Below, piece by piece: positions 37,910 to 47,880 of a stretch of DNA of 64,000 nt. Position numbers and translations under genes: made by a program. The stretch is from Hyaloscypha bicolor E. Its lineage: Eukaryota > Ascomycota > Leotiomycetes > Helotiales > Hyaloscyphaceae. Position 1 is the first letter of the stretch. Each line of letters starts with the position of its first letter. The DNA lies in contig NW_020194685.1 of the NCBI RefSeq assembly GCF_002865645.1, positions 3,459,499 to 3,523,498 on the forward strand, written 5' to 3'. The notes under the pieces were generated by a model. It did not search any database. It worked only from the letters and a program-made list of their open reading frames with translations, and was not told where the DNA came from.

Positions 37910-38558
37910 CAGTGTGTCAAATGAATAGAGTAGAATAGAATAACAGCCGTTACTCTTATTTTATTCAAGCTAAAAACCCGTTACTCTTATTTTATTCATA
38001 TATTATTCAAGTTATTCATGAATAACTTGAATAACGCACGTGATTTGCGCACGTGATTGAGCTAGGTTACTCTTATTTTATTCATATATTATTCAAGTTA
38101 TTCATGAATAACTTGAATAACGCACGTGATTTGCGCACGTGATTGAGCTAGCCTAATCGGGTAAGGATTCGGGGGGGCCCGCACCTAGCGTCACCTCGCT
38201 ACCTAATCAGGTAGTAGTAGCACTTGGTAAGCGAATCGAACCTTAGCAATAATTAGTTTATTTATTATAGAAAATCAGTATTTAAGTAGACTTATATAAG
38301 TATTAGCTTAGCTTATATAAGGCTACTTAATAAATACCTTAGTTCTTTTTTTTAAATTTAAATATATGTTAATTTACTATAATTAATTGACTTCCACGTG
38401 ACTTCCACGTGGTTATTCATGGTTATTCATGTTATTCATGAATAATTATTCTATTTTACTCAAGTTATTTAAGATATTCGTTACTCATATTCTATTCAAG
38501 TTATTCATGAATTATTCATGAATAACTTGAATAACTTGAATAATCCTTTGACACACTG
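37910..38558. mobile_element. hAT-type MITE, 649 bp, AT-rich and rich in palindromes
   Basis: The terminal inverted repeats are CAGTGTGTCAAA at 37910-37921 and its exact reverse complement at 38547-38558. Outside them stand identical 8-bp copies of CCCAATAT. An 8-bp duplication with CAGTG ends is the signature of the hAT superfamily. The inside has no open frame, so it is non-autonomous. It contains two tandem 86-bp units (37981-38066, 38067-38152) and many ATTCATGAAT/TTCAAG-type palindromes. Exact target duplications and ends suggest a fairly recent insertion. It lies in the divergent promoter of the MFS and TauD-like genes. Confidence 0.9.
37981..38152. repeat. 86-bp tandem repeat, two copies, inside the hAT element
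   Basis: 37981-38066 and 38067-38152 look identical except at the last base or two. A truncated, diverged copy precedes them (about 37950-37980). Each unit holds a 32-nt perfect palindrome centred on TTCATGAA and two GCACGTGAT boxes (E-box-like CACGTG cores). Confidence 0.85.
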
Positions 38559-38566
38559 CCCAATAT
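38559..38566. repeat. Right target-site duplication of the hAT-type element
   Basis: CCCAATAT directly follows the terminal CACTG; it is identical to the left copy at 37902-37909. Confidence 0.85.
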
Positions 38567-38605
38567 TGAGTCAAGTGTTAAAGTTAGATATCTACAAACC
38601 GCGCT

Positions 38606-39822
38606 ATGCCTTCGGTCCAGTGCATTGATTCCCTTGGAGCCGACATCCGTGGGGGAAATGTCATAGCTCGGACACGATGCCTCCGACCTATGATTAACAC
38701 CGGATCTTTGGAAAAATACAAATACCAAGATCTCACACCGGTGATTGGGAGAGAGTTTGAAGGACTTCAGGTCACAGAGATTTTGAATAGAGAGGAAAAC
38801 CTCGTCGGAGACCTTGCTGTGACAGTCTCAGAGCGAGGTGTTGTATTTCTCCGGGACCAAGACGTTTCTCCTCAACAGATGAAGGATTTGATGGAGAGAA
38901 TCACGCAGGCCGCTGGTTGTGTAGGTCCGCTACTCCGCAAAATGCATTCGACTAATGTTTTTCCAGCCCGAGTCATCAGGTCTACATGTACATCCCTTAA
39001 CGGAAGCAGGCAGCGAGCTTGGAGACCAAATCAGCGTCATTAGCAGCGAAAAGCAAAAGAAAGGAGGTGGCTTAACCCACCAACTGAGCGACGTCAGTCG
39101 TTTTGCGAGTGCAGGATGGCATGCGGATATCACCTTCGAGCCTGTGCCTTCAGATTATGCAATGTTGAAAATTCACACCCTGCCTGCAACTGGAGGAGAT
39201 ACCGTACGTTGATTCGATTCATTCAACTCCTCTTGATGCCATTTCTGACTTCAGACTTTCCAGCTTTGGGCGTCGGGTTATGAAATATATGACCGCCTCT
39301 CGCCTAAGATGCGCGAGTTCCTCGAAAGCTTGACGGCGACGCACGAAGCGAGGTTCTTCCTTGAAGAAGCTGAACGTCTGGGGAATCCATTACGGGATGG
39401 TATTCGTGGCTCCCCACTCAATCGTGGGTCTTCACTTGAAGCAGTGCATCCAGTGATCCGTACGAATCGTGAGTACGAATTCCAGTGTTAACTGCCCCAG
39501 GCTAAATTCCTCAGCTGTTACCGGATGGAAGTCCGTCTTCGTTAATAAAGGATTTACTAGACGAATCAATGGTGTGACGTGAGATGAATCTGACCTACTT
39601 TTGCCTTATCTGATCAACCTTGTCACTCAGAATCATGATGCACAAGTGCGATTTAAGTGGAAGAAGAACGATCTAGCGATTTGGGATAATAGAAGTACCT
39701 GGCATTGTGCAACTTATGACTATGAAGCTGCAAGGGCGGGAGATCGAGTTTGCTCACTTGGGGAAGCACCTTACTTGGACTTGAAGAGTTTGAGCAGAAG
39801 GGAGGCACTGGGAGTAAATTGA
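38606..39822 (+). pseudogene. TauD/TfdA-like Fe(II)/2-oxoglutarate dioxygenase gene with one in-frame stop
   Basis: Exons 38606-38920, 38967-39203, 39264-39468 and 39515-39822 join to 355 codons with normal splice sites, but codon 275 is TGA (39580-39582). Family motifs flank it: VSERGVVFLRDQD, SGLHVHPL, DQISVISSEKQ, the metal-binding WHADITFEP (H157, D159), GWKSVFVNKGFTRRI just before the stop, then after it DESDLLLPYL, KKNDLAIWDNRSTWHCATYD with the distal His, and GDRVCSLGEAP with the 2-oxoglutarate-binding Arg. A protein ending at the stop would lack the distal His and the Arg and should be inactive. Relatives hydroxylate sulfonates or aryloxyacids. A recent pseudogene, a sequencing error or stop readthrough are the options; I favour pseudogene. 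The hAT-type MITE ends 47 bp before the ATG. Confidence 0.8.
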
Positions 39823-40340
39823 GATCAAATATCTCCAAAAGGAGCATTGCCTACTGATGAGTCTCGATGAGAACATGTATACACACCCAGAGCAAACTCC
39901 TAGCAGCGCCGGAAGGGAGAGATCTCCGATTTCTCAATGCCTGATTAGGAGACTAGATTCAATACCCCGCATTTGACTCCGTTCGCCTGCCAATAATGAA
40001 CTGCAAGTGGATGCTCGCCAAGTTGAGTTGTGACGGCATGAGACTTGATTTGTCCGCGAACAAGCCACAGCCTCACCCGGCGCACCTCCAGACGTGGCGA
40101 TGACACAAATGTGCTCGGGGTTCCGAAGATGGAGTCGTTCCGGTCGTCCTAGGCTCGGCACTCTGGTCAACGGAGTATGTTGAGAAGCGGGGTTCACACG
40201 TTTAAAAAGACCACCGCCTTTCTATACTTCTTCTTTCTGTCGCCTACTTCAGTTCTTCTGCTTCTCCTACAAGGGCGGCCAATTGAAAGCCTACAATTCT
40301 TTTCCAACTCCTGAAAGCCTCGCCGAGAGGAGAGATCACG
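39823..40340. promoter_or_regulatory. Intergenic region upstream of the GST-oxygenase gene
   Basis: 518 nt; no gene recognised. The last ~140 nt are pyrimidine-rich leader. Both flanking genes are on the plus strand. Confidence 0.4.
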
Positions 40341-41890
40341 ATGCTCGAAGTTTATCTCGACCCGTGTACCGTCAACAGCCGAAAGGTCCTGGCAGGTCTC
40401 GATCTGCTCGGCACAAAATATCACTTCAACCACGTTGACTATTTCGCCGGCGAACACAAAGCAGTGGAGTATCTTGAACTCAATCCAATGGCAACGGTTC
40501 CGACTGCGACTGATGGTGACTGCCGTATCTTCGAATCAAACGCGATATTGCACTATGCTGCCGAACTTGACAACGTTGACGACAAGTATCCCAAAGATGT
40601 GAAGACTCGCGCGAGAGTCAATAGCTGGTTACTGTGGGAGGCCTCAGTTTGGTTTCCAAGCTGCTATGTCTACCTCTTCGAATACATCGTCAGACCGTTG
40701 CTTCAGCAGGAACCCGTCCAATCCAACGTCGATGCTGAGGCCCAGAAATGGAATAAACTCGCTGGCTTCCTCGAAAGTCAGTTGTCCAAGACGAAATGGC
40801 TGGCTGGCGACGAACTTACAATCGCCGACATCTCGATTGCTGCATCCATGCATCTCCACGCAGCGCAGCGTCTTCCACTTGACAAGTACCCGAATCTGAA
40901 GCGCTGGATGCTTGAGGGTATTGAGAAGCTGCCTTGCTGGCAAAAGACGCAAGAGGCAGTGAACAAGGCATTGCTTCCAGGTACGGTGGCGTAGTTTTGA
41001 GGTTTTATGTGTACCATATAGCTGAAGTTCTTTGCGTTTAAGCAGATACTACCAAAGACGCACATGTAAATGGCAATTCAACAGTCCGAGCAACTTTCAA
41101 TTATACCAAAGACGTCGACCAGCTCACTGAACTGTATTTCTACGAATATAATGGTGTTAAAAATATCCACGAGCCTGGTGACAGCCCACACGAAATGGCC
41201 GTGACTGATGGCTGGCACCGTGCCAACACATTCTCGATCGACAAAGAAGGGTTTTCTCTTCACGAGTTCAAGACGGACCACAACAAGTGGGAAGACGACG
41301 AAGCAATCAAATCAAACTTTTATCCAGAGGTTGTGGAGATGCTGAAGCAGAAAACCGAAGCCAAGCGCATACTTGTCTTTGACCACACAATCCGTACAAA
41401 CGCAATCGCTGATAAGAAGTTGACAGACGAGACGAAAACTTCTCAACGCACTCCGGTGATGCTCGTGCACTGCGACTACACTGCAGAATCAGGCCCAACA
41501 CGCGTGCGTCAACTGCTGGGAGAGGAAGCAGATGACTTGTTGTCACGTCGTGTTGCCTTTATCAATGTCTGGAAACCAATCAATGTCGTTGAGGAGAGGC
41601 CGTTGGCAATGTGCGATGTCACCTCTACCACACCTGAAGACTTCTTCAAGCTCTATCTCAGGTACCGGGATCGCAATGGTGAGAATTATGTGATGCGCCA
41701 CTCTCCCAAGCACAAATGGTGGTACTTTCCGAAGATGACGCCCGGGCAAGTTATCCTTCTCAAGACATATGATTCCGAAATGGACGGGAGAGCTCGATGT
41801 TTGGGGCACACTGCTTTTGAGGATCCAACTTCGTTGCCAGATGCTCCCACTCGGGAGAGTATTGAGATTCGTACCATTGCGTTCTTTTGA
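40341..41890 (+). CDS. Glutathione transferase spliced in frame to a CmcJ/AsaB-like oxygenase
   Basis: Exon 40341-40980 encodes a complete GST (213 residues): thioredoxin-like N-domain starting YLDPCTVNSRKVLAGLDLLG with the ESNAIL glutathione-binding turn, and an all-helical C-domain with LTIADISIAA. Intron 40981-41045 (GTACGG...AAGCAG, 65 nt) joins phase 1 to exon 41046-41890, giving 494 residues with no stop. The second half belongs to the fungal family annotated as CmcJ-like or 7-alpha-cephem-methoxylase P8-related, which includes NvfI/AsaB-type enzymes: VRATFNYTKD, HTIRTN, VHCDYT (H355, D357), NVWKPI, and RCLGHTAFEDP with H468. No ATG precedes its conserved N-terminal part, which supports the fusion. 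If the intron is retained, the product is a lone 217-residue GST ending GTVA. Likely role: oxidation plus glutathione chemistry on one small molecule (inference). Confidence 0.8.
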
Positions 41891-41980
41891 GATAAGAACC
41901 TGTTGAAATTAGGGGCCTGAGGCCCGTAATAGGCTTAGTAAGCCCTGGAACCGAACGCCATGGGGCTGTGCACTAGCTTA

Positions 41981-42106
41981 ATACCCTGTCCAGCTGGAAT
42001 ACCCTGTATAGCTGGAATACCCTGTACGGCTGGAATACCCTGTACGGCTGGAATACCCTGTATAGCTGGAATACCATGTACGGCTGGAATACCCTGTATA
42101 GCTGTA
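41981..42106. repeat. 18-bp minisatellite, seven tandem copies
   Basis: The unit ATACCCTGTATAGCTGGA recurs at 18-nt steps from 41981 to 42106 with few substitutions, mainly TATA versus TACG in the middle; a decayed eighth unit follows. Because 18 is divisible by three, the minus strand reads as an I-P-A-[VI]-Q-G repeat, but that frame (41935-42123) is only 62 codons and has no support as a gene. Confidence 0.9.
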
Positions 42107-42544
42107 ATCGGTTCAGCTGGCATATGGATTTAGTACATGTGACTTAGGGGGTTCAGGGCTATATATACGGGCTACTTACCACTGTAGAACAGCAGTCAAT
42201 TCAGTACGTTTTACTTGGTTTATATTGCAAGCACGTGACCCTAGCTATATTGCTTTAGCTAGTTCAACAGAACCGAGGTGTAAGAATAGTGCAAAAGTGT
42301 AGCTGAAGACAACGCAAGAACAGCCGGACTTAGCTGTTTGTATCGAGCGACATTACCTGCATTGAATACAAAGGTGCAGGATGGCTTCTCTCTCCTACGT
42401 TTCCAATAGCCCCTAAGCTGTGATCAGGCACCGATATCCGGGATTCCCAGTCACAAATGTGGGTCTCTGGTCTGCCTAAATATCCCAGCCCTGATATCTA
42501 TCCTTCATAGACATTCCCCGAGAAGTGTCCGAGTGCTTCTCATT
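42107..42544. other. Intergenic stretch after the minisatellite
   Basis: Lies between converging genes. No gene recognised. Confidence 0.45.
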
Positions 42545-43618
42545 TCACTCTTCAACTTCCTTCCCAAATCGCACTAATACATGCCAGAGGAGCTTCAACT
42601 CTTGCAGAACCTCGGGGAGGGTCCCTCTGTCTTTCCATGCCTCCGGATCCCCTGACAGCACTCTCACGGCTGTCCCAATTGCCTTCGCATTAATGAATCC
42701 GTTTTCCGCAATTCTCGCAGCTAGGGACGGCATTGTGGGGCCACGAAAATCCTTTGTGACATGCACTATTTGCATACGAAACCCCTGATGCCAGCGTAAA
42801 CGGAATTCGTATTTCAAAGACATCGCTTCGAGATCTCGCCCTGTATCAGTACCGTGGAATGATGGATCCGCCACGAGTTCCAAGATATCCTTCACGAGAA
42901 GTATATCGCCGTGTACCTGAGCTTCCACATAATGGTCTAGGTTACGACTTGGGCCGGTTTCATTCTGGACTGGGTTGTTGAGGTTGATAATACGCTTCAT
43001 GAGCTTTGAAGGACGAATGTTGGTCACGCCAAGGGCAAAATCCCGCGTAAAGCACTCCTCAAATGCAGCATCGAGGATGCCATGGAACTCCTCTACTGTA
43101 CCATGATACTTTGGATCTGCTTGAGAGCCGCCAAATGTGAACGTCGACCGTTGCGACACATCCGGCTTGAGTACGAAGAAGCAAGACCCAAACCTTGGGG
43201 CAGGACCATCAGGGCTGCGCATCAAATCCAGGGCGCCGTACTTGGGACGATGCGTAGCTTCAACACCACTGTATGCACCGTTGGAGAGGGACCGTTCCCA
43301 TTCATCTCGTGGGGCTTCGGGAGCTGAGACGAGGCCGTTTGAGATGCCGGTCTCGAACTGACTCTTGTAGATGCCATCCTCAAGGAGGCCGCTTGCGACG
43401 GTGCGATTTCCGACCGGACGATCTGGGTGGAAGTGCAGTGCGACACAAGCGTACTGGCGGATGGAGTCAAGAGCAAGATTAAGGGAGGAGGAGGGGATGT
43501 TGGACAGGCGTAGGATCGCGGTTAGGTTGTCGATCGCGTCTGCCTTGAGGGAGAGGGCATCGGATCGCAACTGCGCGATTGCTCTTTGCTGTGAAGGGTA
43601 TAGAGTGAGCCGAGACAT
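42545..43618 (-). CDS. DUF3626 family protein
   Basis: Single exon, 357 residues, ATG at 43618. The family pattern is clear: LHFHPDRPVGNRTVASGLLE and DGIYKSQFETGISNG, then DEWERSLSNGAYSG, RPKYGALDLM, GPAPRFGSCFFVLKP, STFTFGGSQADP, and the later HYVEAQVHGDILL, a segment with His/Glu/Asp conserved as if for a metal site. DUF3626 members are uncharacterised and, as far as I know, mostly bacterial with scattered fungal copies. No signal peptide or membrane segment is visible. The absence of introns, when nearly every neighbour has several, and its place between a minisatellite and an AT-rich block raise the possibility of horizontal acquisition, which needs a tree. Function unknown. Confidence 0.82.
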   Translation of the reverse strand: MSRLTLYPSQQRAIAQLRSDALSLKADAIDNLTAILRLSNIPSSSLNLALDSIRQYACVALHFHPDRPVGNRTVASGLLEDGIYKSQFETGISNGLVSAPEAPRDEWERSLSNGAYSGVEATHRPKYGALDLMRSPDGPAPRFGSCFFVLKPDVSQRSTFTFGGSQADPKYHGTVEEFHGILDAAFEECFTRDFALGVTNIRPSKLMKRIINLNNPVQNETGPSRNLDHYVEAQVHGDILLVKDILELVADPSFHGTDTGRDLEAMSLKYEFRLRWHQGFRMQIVHVTKDFRGPTMPSLAARIAENGFINAKAIGTAVRVLSGDPEAWKDRGTLPEVLQELKLLWHVLVRFGKEVEE

Positions 43619-44330
43619 TGCTTTATAGCGAGGCGCGAGTAACAGAAGTAATCCTACTACTAAGAAGTAATAGGGCAGAACAATTAGTATATTAAAGAGG
43701 AATACGTGGGGATGTAACTAATAATATAAGCTTAAGTGCTGAGAATATAACTAAGAAAGAGACGAGAGAAAAAAAGAATAAGAAAAAGATATAATGAGAA
43801 GCGTTCGCTCAAGCGTAGCCGAGCGCACTTGACTAGATATATAACTATCTCTTAAATTCCTATTATACTAGCTTAAGAAAGAAGTGAAAAAAAAAGAAAA
43901 AGTTATATATAAATACTTCTTAAAATATAAAATGAAAATAGTTTTATTATAATATATTATATTTATTTTAAGAGCTTAAATTTAAGTTATTAAGCCTCGT
44001 TTTTATATAATTACTTAAAGTAATTTTTGTTTTTGTTTTAATTAATATTTAACTTTAACTCTTAATAACTTGGCTTATATAAGACGGATTCTTATAAAAA
44101 GTAAGTCCAGAAATCGGCCTAAATTAGGGGATTCAATATATAGAATTTTTATAATAATTTGTTTAATAAAAATAGAGAACCTTATAGAGATTTCCATTTC
44201 CCTGAAGTGTTCTTAATGAAAAGTCATCGAGTTCTCAGAGAACTCCATAGCGGGTTGCTATAGGACGCCTTGAGTTCACCCAAGAAAGGGGCTAATCCCT
44301 GCCCATTACTGTCGCGAATAGCTCATAATA
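43619..44330. other. AT-rich block, probably RIP-degraded
   Basis: About 43640-44215 is strongly AT-rich, with long runs of A/T, TTATA and AAGAAAA tracts, and no open frame. Composition resembles the large AT block after 47.9 kb, so a degraded transposon fragment is likely, but no transposon protein could be read here. The protease gene's 3' end begins at 44331. Confidence 0.6.
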
Positions 44331-46531
44331 TCAAGCGAGCGCCATAAACGCCGCAAGCAATACAGGATATTTCGGCGTCCCCAACCCCGTAACGGGATCC
44401 CACCCAGCAACAGAAGTAAAGCCTGCCGTCCCACACCCTTGATTGCCCCCAGTGGTGATATCTGTAAACGCCCCGGGGTTAGCATACAAGGTCGGATTAA
44501 TAAACCCCACAGCGCTCTTCCCAGCAGCAATCCTCTGCTCATTGATCAGCGTGATAATACTTCCAAACACAGGCGCCGAAGCGGACGTCCCATAAACCAA
44601 TGACAAGGAGCCATCCGCAGCAACAACATAGTTGGCACCGTTGGCAGACACATCGGGAAAGCCGCGTACGGTTTGGGAATTATTGTATTGCGTGGCTGTA
44701 TACGAGGGCTTGTGGGATGTGAAATAGGTGGAGATGGCGGAGGATTGGTATGAAGGCATGGCAAAGACGTTGCTGAAGCCGCCACCGGAGTAAATTACTG
44801 TTTCGCAGGCTTCTTCGGGGTTAGTTGCTGTGACGGCTGTGTTGGGCTTGATCTGCGTGGCGCCTACGGCCGTGATGTAAGGGCAGGTGCCGGGGAAGGA
44901 GGGGTTGAATGTTCCTGAGCCGCCGGAGTTGAGGGTTCCTCCTGCGCACTTGGCGCTGGTGCAGCATTCGGCGCTGTTTCCTGCTACGCCATTGTCTCCA
45001 GAGGAGTAGAGAACTGTCACCCCGGCGAGACCGAGCTTCATATACTCGTTGCATTGACGGACCTCGTAGGCGGCGGGTAGATCGGCTTCGTTGTACCCGT
45101 ATGAGGTTGAGATCACGGAGGTAGGTGCGAAGGTACCGCAGTTTGCTGCTCCTTTGTAGCCGCCTGAGGCTGTATCGGGATAGATGCCATCACTGAGTTT
45201 CAGCGTTAGTTAGGACAATAGCTGAAGAGAAGACGGGACTCACTAAGTTGCATCATCTCCTCCGCCTGAAGTGCAGTATGATGCATCGATGGCATCTAAG
45301 AAGTTATTGAAAGAAGCGCCCTCGACAGTGTCACCTGTTTGGTACAGCGTGACCTTTTGTGGGTACACTGTATTTTGTTAGAAATTCTGACGAATGCTGT
45401 ATTGTGCATCGGATCAACCTACCCAGTGCAATGGCATACTGAAGGTCGAGATCTGATTCACCGTTGTAACTGAAGCTCTGAGTTGTGGTCTGGACAATCG
45501 CGCCATCAATTAGATCAACAGTCGGACCTGTCCCGGATGAAATTTGACGTTGCAAATTGGAGTAGAACAGATTCAGATCAGACTGCAGATAAGCTTGCGG
45601 CGTGTATTCAACGATACCATATGAAGATCTGGTCATGTGAGAATGTGTTCAAGAATCAAGAACTTTGGAGAACCGTACTGTGCCAATGTACCATTTGTGA
45701 AATTGTACAATGCTCGAAGACAATCCGGGGTGATATAAGTAAAGCAATTCGCCAAACTGAACGTGACCTGAGGCTGCTGAACGGCAAGTTCTGCAATGGG
45801 GTTGGGATTTTCTTTGACCTGGGTGACCGGCTTAATTTTCAGGCTTCGGCCTTCCAGATCTCTTCGCTTTTTCTCCAACTTGACGGTGGCGTCAAAGTGG
45901 ACAGTTGGCGTGATGAAATCAACGTGCTCTCGAATATGCGCTGGTAAGCTGTATGATTCGCAGGCCAGGTGGTCTTTGCCTGTCGTGGCGTGAGTATAGA
46001 TGCCGTATTCCGTTTGAAGAAGGGACTCGGCCTCCTCGACAGTCACATCGAACTTGATCCAAGTGAGACTTTTGGACATCTTGATTCTCTCGGAATCAAT
46101 GCCGCTATCGACGAGCCACTCCTTAACTGCAGCAATAGTGGTTGTTGATGGGGCGAACCTCTCTTTGATCTACTTTTGTTAATTTTAATCGGAGTGGAGA
46201 ACCTCAACTCACCAACCTTATCAAATGTCCAGTGCTTGCCATAGTTTGGTGACGTAGGGTGAGAGACGTCCATCAAAACTGGGGATATCAGCAATGGTCC
46301 CATGGAGGAGGCAAATTATTGCTCACATTCATACCCACTATCGAGATTCCGCTGCGTCAACCCAATGGACATTGGGATGATAGCATCGCCATTCAGTTTG
46401 AGATCACTCCGACGAGACCACTTGTTCATCTGAGTTTCTCGCTTCTCGTGCACAACATGTGAGACAGGGGCCGGGGCGGCAAGGGCGATAGCCGCAAATC
46501 CAGTAACGAATGCCAAGACAGAGAGCTTCAT
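44331..46531 (-). CDS. Secreted sedolisin-family tripeptidyl-peptidase (S53)
   Basis: Six exons: 46531-46327, 46278-46217, 46169-45679, 45628-45423, 45367-45244 and 45192-44331, giving 649 residues with introns of 47-55 nt. The start MKLSVLAFVTGFAAIALAAP is a signal peptide. A propeptide follows (SHPTSPNYGKHW, then FAPS), then the acid serine-carboxyl peptidase domain: Glu/Asp pair E310-x3-D314, oxyanion Asp D429 in SSGDNGV, nucleophile S566 in YGTSASAPVFG, and C-terminal Ca-site aspartates in FTDITTGG and GWDPVTGLG. It removes tripeptides from N-termini at acidic pH outside the cell, serving nutrition or host invasion. The second intron has a weak GTTGGT donor, but its join gives the expected FDKIKERFAPS. 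It is bounded on the 3' side by an AT-rich block. Confidence 0.93.
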
Positions 46532-47880
46532 GACCGTAGACAAAATGTAAAGATGGATAGCTGGATGCCCTTACAATGGGGTAGCTTGACGAGATATATA
46601 GCTAGGAGTTTCGGGCATGGTCCTCCTCAAGCTCTGTGGCTCGCCCAATACAAATAAAGGCACGCCCGCGAGGTGCCATTAAGGTTGTCCGTGCTAAAGA
46701 CCAAGACATTCCCGCTGTCAGAATCTCGTCAATGATAAGGCCTCCGCAATGTTACATGCGCTTGGAAACTGCACCCTCAATAGGAAGGTTCTTAAGTTCG
46801 GGGGAAAATCAAGTGCCTTTTGCTAAAGTGGTAGATTCGACCTAACCTTGCGATGCCACAGGGATGAAATATGTGTCTTGTCCAGACTCCAGGATTGCAG
46901 AAGCTGCGGTGAGCTAAAATAGCATAGCTATTAGACTACTGCTAACTAAAGGAGAATTGACTGCCATTTCAGGTTATTTTCTTGACGATTGTCAGAAGTT
47001 AGTCACCAGGGCCATTCCTTTAGGAAGGTATGCAGAAAAAACCAATACTTCAAAGGTGTGTGAGGACTGCGGAGGTGTTGCGGCGGTGCGATGAAGGGCC
47101 GTGAGTTGTGAGCATGTTCGTGATGTCCTCTTTTATCACAGGCATCCTTGATTCCTTATCAATGCACCAACGGTGAGGGGTGGTGATAAGCAAAAGAAGA
47201 GCTGACTACGAACGGATTAACCCCTGCTTGACTGCGAGTCGGCATTGAAGAGGCACATATTCAGGGATGGTGACATAAGTCGGCCTTATCGTGCTCAACG
47301 GCGAAGCGGGGGGAAGTGGGTCGTGGAGTGAGATCTGATTGAGGAAGGAGGTTTGGATGTGGAGGTCTAGTTAGACCTTGCTTTGCACACGCGCCGGCGC
47401 GACTCCACCTTTACAGATTGCGTCCGACCCATGAAGAAATGGACGAAATCCTCGTGACATCCTGGCTGTAGGCGGTAAAAGCCACTATAGCAAGTCAAGT
47501 ACTCAATCACTTGACATTGGTCCTCGATTGCCTGTGATCTCCTAGCTCTTCAACTGTCCTCAAATTACAGCTGCTCAAGAGCTGGACTGTGGTCTAGAGC
47601 GTCTGAGCGTCCACTAGGGAGCTGGTGTGGCTCTGCCTGCATGCAAGTGACGCTTCTGGCTTGAATGCCCAGGAATAATACAGGACTTGAAGACATGGCA
47701 CACAGCCATTCGGTGTACCGGATTTATGAAAACATATCGCTTGCACGCAAAGAGAGTCGATTTCGGGACGGAAATGGTGGTGTGGGAAAACTAGTGCGTC
47801 GTCTTACAGGAAACTGCCTTAGTCAGCAGCTCTCGGGCCAATTGCAGCACCCGGATTTTAGTGTGTAACTAGACACTTCC
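46532..47880. other. Intergenic stretch at the edge of the AT-rich block
   Basis: Normal composition. Short frames at 46636-46845 and 47665-47868 have no recognisable content. The transition to AT-saturated DNA is abrupt, near 47880. Confidence 0.5.

Noticed and set aside
40341..40994. A stand-alone 217-residue GST gene followed by a separate oxygenase gene starting at 41195
   Set aside because: The oxygenase's conserved N-terminal part (from about 41046) would be lost, and a good intron joins the two in phase. Kept only as an intron-retention product.
41935..42123. Minus-strand frame encoding an I-P-A-V-Q-G repeat peptide
   Set aside because: It arises automatically from an 18-bp minisatellite whose unit length is divisible by three; no signal peptide, domain or splice signal supports it.
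42525..43628. Several plus-strand frames opposite the DUF3626 gene
   Set aside because: Antisense shadows; the minus-strand frame carries all the conserved family motifs.
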